64,000 bases of DNA from contig NC_134573.1 of assembly GCF_050947875.1 (NCBI RefSeq), positions 47,006,115 to 47,070,114 on the forward strand, read 5' to 3'. The position numbers were made by a program, and so were the translations under genes. The notes under the pieces are model-generated. The model worked only from the letters and a program-made list of their open reading frames with translations, was not told where the DNA came from and ran no database searches. Positions 59,690 to 64,000 of the stretch are shown piece after piece (within the stretch, counting starts at the first letter, position 1; each line of letters opens with the position of its first letter). The DNA comes from Dermacentor variabilis (taxonomy: Eukaryota > Arthropoda > Arachnida > Ixodida > Ixodidae).

Positions 59690-60200
59690 CAGACATTCGA
59701 GTAGTTTGCTGTCTTGCAATGTTTTAGAACTTCCTCGTTGAAGCTGGTGCATGTCTGTCCGGGACCTGAGCCCTCTGAGCTAACGTTATTTCCGCTCGTT
59801 TATTCTGAGTATCCGAATCGCCAAAACACTTCTTTATCTCTTCAACGAAACAGGGCCAGGTGGTTAGCACTTCCGCATGGTTGTCATACCAAACCATTGT
59901 GGTGTCGGTCAAAAATGCAACAACGTTCCTCAGTCGGGAAGCAGCGTTCCAGTGATTGTACTGGATTACCCTCTCCTAATGGTTGAGCCACTCAACCAAT
60001 TTCCCTGCCTTTGCGGAAGGCGTGCGTGGCTCTAGGTAGCGCTGATTAGGGGCTGGTCCTGCCAGTGCAGTACTGGGAGCGTTTTCTTCGCGAGGCATGA
60101 CGGTGGCTGAGGGCAAAAGTCCGGCATGGTGGCGGATTCTACGAAGGCGTCGTACTGTAGCTCCTTTGTCGGTAGTGTCAGTTACCCCGTACCGCTCCAC
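59690..60200 (-). pseudogene. LTR-retrotransposon gag remnant
   Basis: On the minus strand, AGKLVEWLNH (about 60005-59976), then after a frame change DTTMVWYDNHAEVLTTWPCF and EEIKKCFGDSDTQNKRAEIT, with EITLAQRAQVP at the end. This resembles the capsid region of Ty3/gypsy-type Gag. No knuckle or LTR was found. It ends near the RTE copy that lies next to it. Confidence 0.6.
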
Positions 60201-60539
60201 TAAATGTTATGCGCGAAGCGTTTTCTTAAACGTGCGAGGCAGATGAATCCGAACGGTTGGTGTTTTTCGGGACCGGTACAAAGGCAGCCCATTGAACGTC
60301 ATCCCCCTTCAGCCCTCCGTGCCCACAGCTGTTCGCCCTCATCCTGCCCTCTGCTACGAGAGCACGGGACAATAGGTCGAAAGTTTAACAGGTCTGTTCT
60401 TTGCCATCGTGAGAAAACTGGCACGATTTTACTTTATTTCCTAGTCTACGCCTAAAGAACCTGAGTGGTACGATTGCGACAAAAGACACTCTAAAATAAT
60501 TGAACAGTACTAATTCAAGTTATTTAGGAACTTCGTCTT

Positions 60540-60771
60540 AATGTGATCTAGCCCACAACTGGAACTTTGCTTCGGTTTGTCGATCCGCGTTGCGATTCCT
60601 ACCCAAATCAAAAACTTTCCGATCCATTGGAAAAAAGTGGAATTGCGGAAGGTCAGGTGTGCGATAAGGTGTTGCAGGTGAAAATGGGCGAAGGAAACCA
60701 TGATTTAATACAGAGGGAGAGAGAGGGTTCGGCATCGGGTCACCATATGGGTTGACTAAAGCTAATTGCAT
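60540..60771 (-). pseudogene. Possible start region of a second LTR-element gag
   Basis: The minus-strand ORF (60771-60538) begins with sequence reading TGGTGACCCGATGCCGAACC, like the leader of some LTR elements. It then has FPMDRKVFDLGRNRNADRQT and EAKFQLWARSH, weakly like the N-terminal part of gag. The evidence is thin. Confidence 0.3.
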
Positions 60772-62092
60772 TTTACGTTCTTGTGTTTTACCGCATTCCG
60801 AAGGCTTTTGGGGCTATTTTTTCATGTTTGCAAGTGTAGTTTTGAAAAATTAAAATATGCATTTCAAAGCATAAAAGTACGTTGACGCGACTGCTTTGTG
60901 TCGTAACGAATGAGCAACTTTCTGAGAGATTGTCTTTGAAAGAAAAACACTTCTTTTTGTTAGCAAGTCTGTTTATATCCGTGTTGCACCAACGTGCATA
61001 GTTATTTGAGAATATTTGTCGAATAGGAACCTATGTATAAATTAGAATAGAAACATTCATCTGAAATGTACTCCATTTTTTATTTACTAATGATTTTATA
61101 TATTTGTTTATTTGTTTATTTATTATTTCAGTAATACTGCCAGCCTTCGATTGAAGGCCCTTGGCCGGAATGGGTGTTACATGACGCACAGAAAGTACAA
61201 GGCAATAATACAAGCCAATAAGAACAAAGCGCTTTTGTAACACCAACAAACACCATACTTAAAAACAAAGTCGCACTCAAGGAATCACCAACGAAGGATG
61301 CTGCGCAGTTTATACCGGGCTGAGCCTTGTACACGAGTGCTCGGCCTAATGTTCGCATTGAAGGGGATAACATCGCATCATACACTCGCTGTCATACTTC
61401 GCTATCATACTACAATAAAACGAAAGGGCGTACAGTGCAAATTTGCCAGTGACAGCAAGCGTAGCGCCATATCAAGTAACATGAATACGGGCGTGCCCCG
61501 CAGGAGCGAAAAGAAAAGTGATGAGACTGCCTGAGTAATGACTGATACGTAATGCAAGGTCAAAGCATAAAGAAAGAAAAGGCAAACGTAAGTGAAAACG
61601 AACAAAGTTTGAAAAGAAAAAAACTGATTTAAAGCATCTTCAAAAATATCTCGAGGGTTGGACAATCCATGGTATCGCGGTACCGACTTTCCATTCTCGA
61701 ACGGTTCGCGGGGAGAATTTCTTACAACTGTCAGTCTTACAAGCAAAGTATTTCAGCCTAGAATGATGCGATCGCGTTGGGCTCCAGAAAGTCTTGAGTG
61801 TATATAGTGATATCTGTTTAGCTTAAGCTTACCATGGTAGATCAGGTGCATGTATTTGAGTCTTTCTCGACGTCCTCTTACCTGCAGTGTTTCTAAGTTG
61901 GCTCTATCTAAAATAACACAGAGATATGATTTCCTACTGTAGGATTTAAAAATAAATCATATTTTTTTTCGAACATTTTCAAGTTGTTATGTTTGCTCCC
62001 AAACAACCGCGGCGTATTCCAAGATAGGCCTAACGAGCGTTTTATGCCCCATCAATTTGCCTTCATGTGTTCACTGCCAAGGACCTTCTTAA

Positions 62093-63137
62093 AGGGACAC
62101 TAAAGGTTACCAGAAACTCAAGTTAAAGTGGTAGAGCAATGTTCTAGAACGTCTAAGGCGTCAATATAATCGCGAACAGAGCTTTAGTAACCGAGAAATT
62201 GAGGTAAATGCATGACAGGATTTGAGACCCCCCAGCGACATTCCGGTACTAGCCCGATGACGAAAGCACTCCTCATAATTTGTGTTACTAATACTCAACT
62301 ACTCGTATTAAAAATATCATTTCATTCGATTATAAGACGGAAAAAAATGCTACTTGTCTACGTCTATTCGATTCTAAGAAAAAATAACATTTTGACGTTA
62401 CCCTTCAGTAATATGGGTGGTCGAAAGGTTTCGTTTTCGCTCGACTCTGCGCCGGACACGCTTTGGAGTTTCAGTAGTTTCGTTATCGCGTCGTGCTGTG
62501 AGGGTTCTGCTGGCTCGCGAAACTTTCATTTGGAAGAAGCAGCGAGAATGCCACGTCCATGTGATGTCTTGGGAAGCCCTCGTTGCTTTCCCGCTCCGGA
62601 GAGCCGGTGTCGAGGCCGCCGTCGTAGTACGCAACGACGCCGGCAGCGCGAGCCCTCAGCAGCAGGTCGCGCTCGTCAGTGCTCAAATCGCTAGAGTTGA
62701 GCCCACCATCACGAGCCATTCTGTCGTTGTCAGGGTCCGTTGCGACGAGCGTCGAAGTTTGCGTCATAGAATGAAGTACCAGCTTATGGTCGCGCGTTTC
62801 TCCTTCCGCTAGCCACCATACTCCCGCTTTCGCTCTCCTGTCGGCTCTGCCTTGACTCTGTTTCTGGCTGTGCGTTTGTGTTTTGCGCAGAAAAGCCGTA
62901 GCGCCGTCTGCGGACGCCGTTCTACTCACCGATGGCGCAACGTCACTAAGAGACCATGATGTCAGTACTCCTCGATCGGAGGGCGGGTGATTTGAACTGC
63001 GCTAGAGGTACGCGGACGCTTCAGAGCGCATTTTCTCTTAAAATAAGTCTCTCCTTGGCACGAAACAAGCGTTTCGAGGTTTCTGGGATGGTATTTCAAC
63101 AGTCCACTTTGACCTAATAGTAGCCTTTAGTGTCCCT
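62093..63137. mobile_element. TTAA-flanked non-autonomous DNA transposon
   Basis: The ends are AGGGACACTAAAGG (62093) and the inverted CCTTTAGTGTCCCT (63137), flanked on both sides by TTAA (62089-62092 and 63138-63141). TTAA target sites suggest piggyBac- or Sola3-like mobilisation. The 1045-bp interior has no transposase. The 148-codon ORF on the minus strand is not recognised as a gene. Confidence 0.85.
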
Positions 63138-63293
63138 TTAAGAAACCAAGTTTGCGCATAGCTTTATTTTGGAAGTAAATAACACGGTTTCTGGGATGGT
63201 ATTTCAACAGTCCACTTTGACTTAATAGTAGCCTTTAGTGTCCCTTTAAGAAACCAAGTTTGCGCATAGCTTTATTTTGGAAGTAAATAACAC
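63078..63293. repeat. 108-bp tandem duplication across the MITE/LINE junction
   Basis: 63078-63185 is repeated at 63186-63293 with one visible difference (GACCTAAT against GACTTAAT). Each unit carries the last 60 bp of the MITE and 48 bp of LINE flank. Confidence 0.95.
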
Positions 63294-63576
63294 GGTCATT
63301 CCATTTAAGAACCAATGTTATGATGACGCCTAGATATTTTTAGGTATCTACGAAGGATAAATGCTGAGCGTTAGTCATAAAAGAAAATGTTAATGGCTAA
63401 TTTTCGCAAGTTATTCTCATGGCTACTGTCTTTTTCTCCCTAATTTTCATCTGCCATGTTGATCACGAAGACTCAGTTTTGGATAAAGCTACCTGTAGGG
63501 GGGCGTGATCGCTTCGGCTTTTCATCTCTTGATATATGGTACGAACGTCCGCAAATAACTTAATATGCGCAGCATA

Positions 63577-64000
63577 AGAAGCTAACAAACAAATACAACT
63601 AGGACAGCACAGGGGTATTGTGCTTACAGATTGAAATAAAGTAATAATAAATTATTCTAATTTATTCTGGAAGAAGAAACAACTTGCCGCAGGTAGGGAA
63701 CGATCTCACGTCTTCGCATTACGCGTGCGATGCTCTACCAATTAAGCTAACGTGGCGCCATATGCCTATCCACTTTCAGTAGTAGTTATCGGTTACTACC
63801 AGAACTAACCCTGGGAGCGTTAGCCAGTGCCACCACTCACACGCATTGCACGAGTAATGCGAAGACGGGGGATCGTTCGCCACTTGTGGCAAGTTTTTTT
63901 TTCATCCACTTTAGATTCCACTAATTTGTAATTTTTTATTTCAATTATTGAGTACCAGTAATTTCCCGTGTTGTCCTTGGTGTCTGTTTGTTAGCTTCTC
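63577..64000. mobile_element. tRNA-like foldback element, running off the window
   Basis: A minus-strand arm (63758-63577) and a plus-strand arm (about 63810-64000) are inverted copies. Each has AATGCGAAGACG, then CAAGTT, then TTAGCTTCT. On the minus strand CGTTAGCTTAATTGGTAGAG is a very good tRNA A box. The B box (GATCGTTCCCTACC) is weaker. A stem of TCGCA and TGCGA with the loop CGCGTAA resembles an anticodon arm. The outer end of the right arm lies beyond 64000. Confidence 0.7.

Larger units (their letters stand above)
61100..63390 (-). mobile_element. CR1-like LINE C-terminus and 3' UTR, broken by a MITE
   Basis: On the minus strand, KYLGVIIT, then LKWNDRVIYFQNKAMRKLGF (about 63340-63145) runs into the MITE at 63137. 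After the MITE the LINE resumes at 62088, with KTLVRPILEYAAVVWEQT-like residues near 62030 and FSPRTVREWKV at about 61715-61680. A decayed 3' non-coding end passes a T-rich stretch near 61100. Both halves match one RT thumb region, so they are one element. Confidence 0.65.

Noticed and set aside
62212..62929. ORFs of 131-160 codons on both strands
   Set aside because: They lie inside the TTAA MITE and are not conserved in the copy at 22.5-23.1 kb.
63690..63760. Functional tRNA gene on the minus strand
   Set aside because: The A box is good, but the T-arm is degenerate and the base before the anticodon is not T, so it is better read as a tRNA-derived repeat.

Overview
The window looks like nuclear DNA of a hard tick (Ixodida). 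Genes are sparse, introns carry GT-AG ends, and the sequence is crowded with several layers of transposable elements. tRNA-derived SINEs of the Ruka type, RTE LINEs with a TGA-rich tail, Ty3/gypsy elements with very short (about 157 bp) LTRs, mariner and PIF/Harbinger transposons, and an expanded M13 (neprilysin) protease family all fit a tick. Nothing looks bacterial or viral. The species cannot be settled from the sequence.

Layout. 1-2.35 kb is a decayed minus-strand LINE. At 4.4 kb lies a short THAP zinc finger. 6.5-8.4 kb holds a TA-flanked MITE and then a dead mariner. 10.0-11.2 kb is the integrase end and 3' LTR of a Ty3/gypsy element, followed by a TA/TG microsatellite and a minisatellite built on TCTATAGA palindromes. 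From 13.1 to 21.5 kb a minus-strand PIF/Harbinger transposase is split over several exons, and a complete but dead Ty3/gypsy element (14.9-20.16 kb) sits inside one of its introns. The only long intact gene is at 23.3-25.5 kb: a single-exon 711-residue M13 family membrane protein in which the zinc-binding HExxH motif has been replaced.

28.5-35.3 kb is a stack of LINEs: a nearly readable RTE copy, an older RTE copy, and an RNase H-bearing LINE broken by an inverted RTE 3' end plus a tRNA-Ala-like SINE. 36-48 kb has foldback elements, a minus-strand LINE, a TIR-bounded array of tRNA T-arm-like boxes, and one small secretory-type ORF. 48-55 kb is mostly empty apart from Ruka-like SINEs, a CR1-like LINE end and an 893-bp MITE.

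At 55.7 kb a good Kozak context opens a Ser/Ala-rich disordered exon that ends in a clean splice donor. At 58.4 kb a second disordered N-terminus is cut off by an RTE insertion. 59.5-64 kb has gag remnants, a CR1-like LINE broken by a TTAA-flanked MITE, a 108-bp tandem duplication across their junction, and a tRNA-like foldback running off the right edge.

The genes do not form a pathway. The strongest points are the apparently catalytically dead M13 protein and a repeated mutational signature. In that signature, several copies of different repeats carry near-perfect hairpins that look like templated (snap-back) inversions. The clearest is an in-frame 63-nt event inside a gypsy protease. All family calls rest on reading motifs by eye; no database search was possible.
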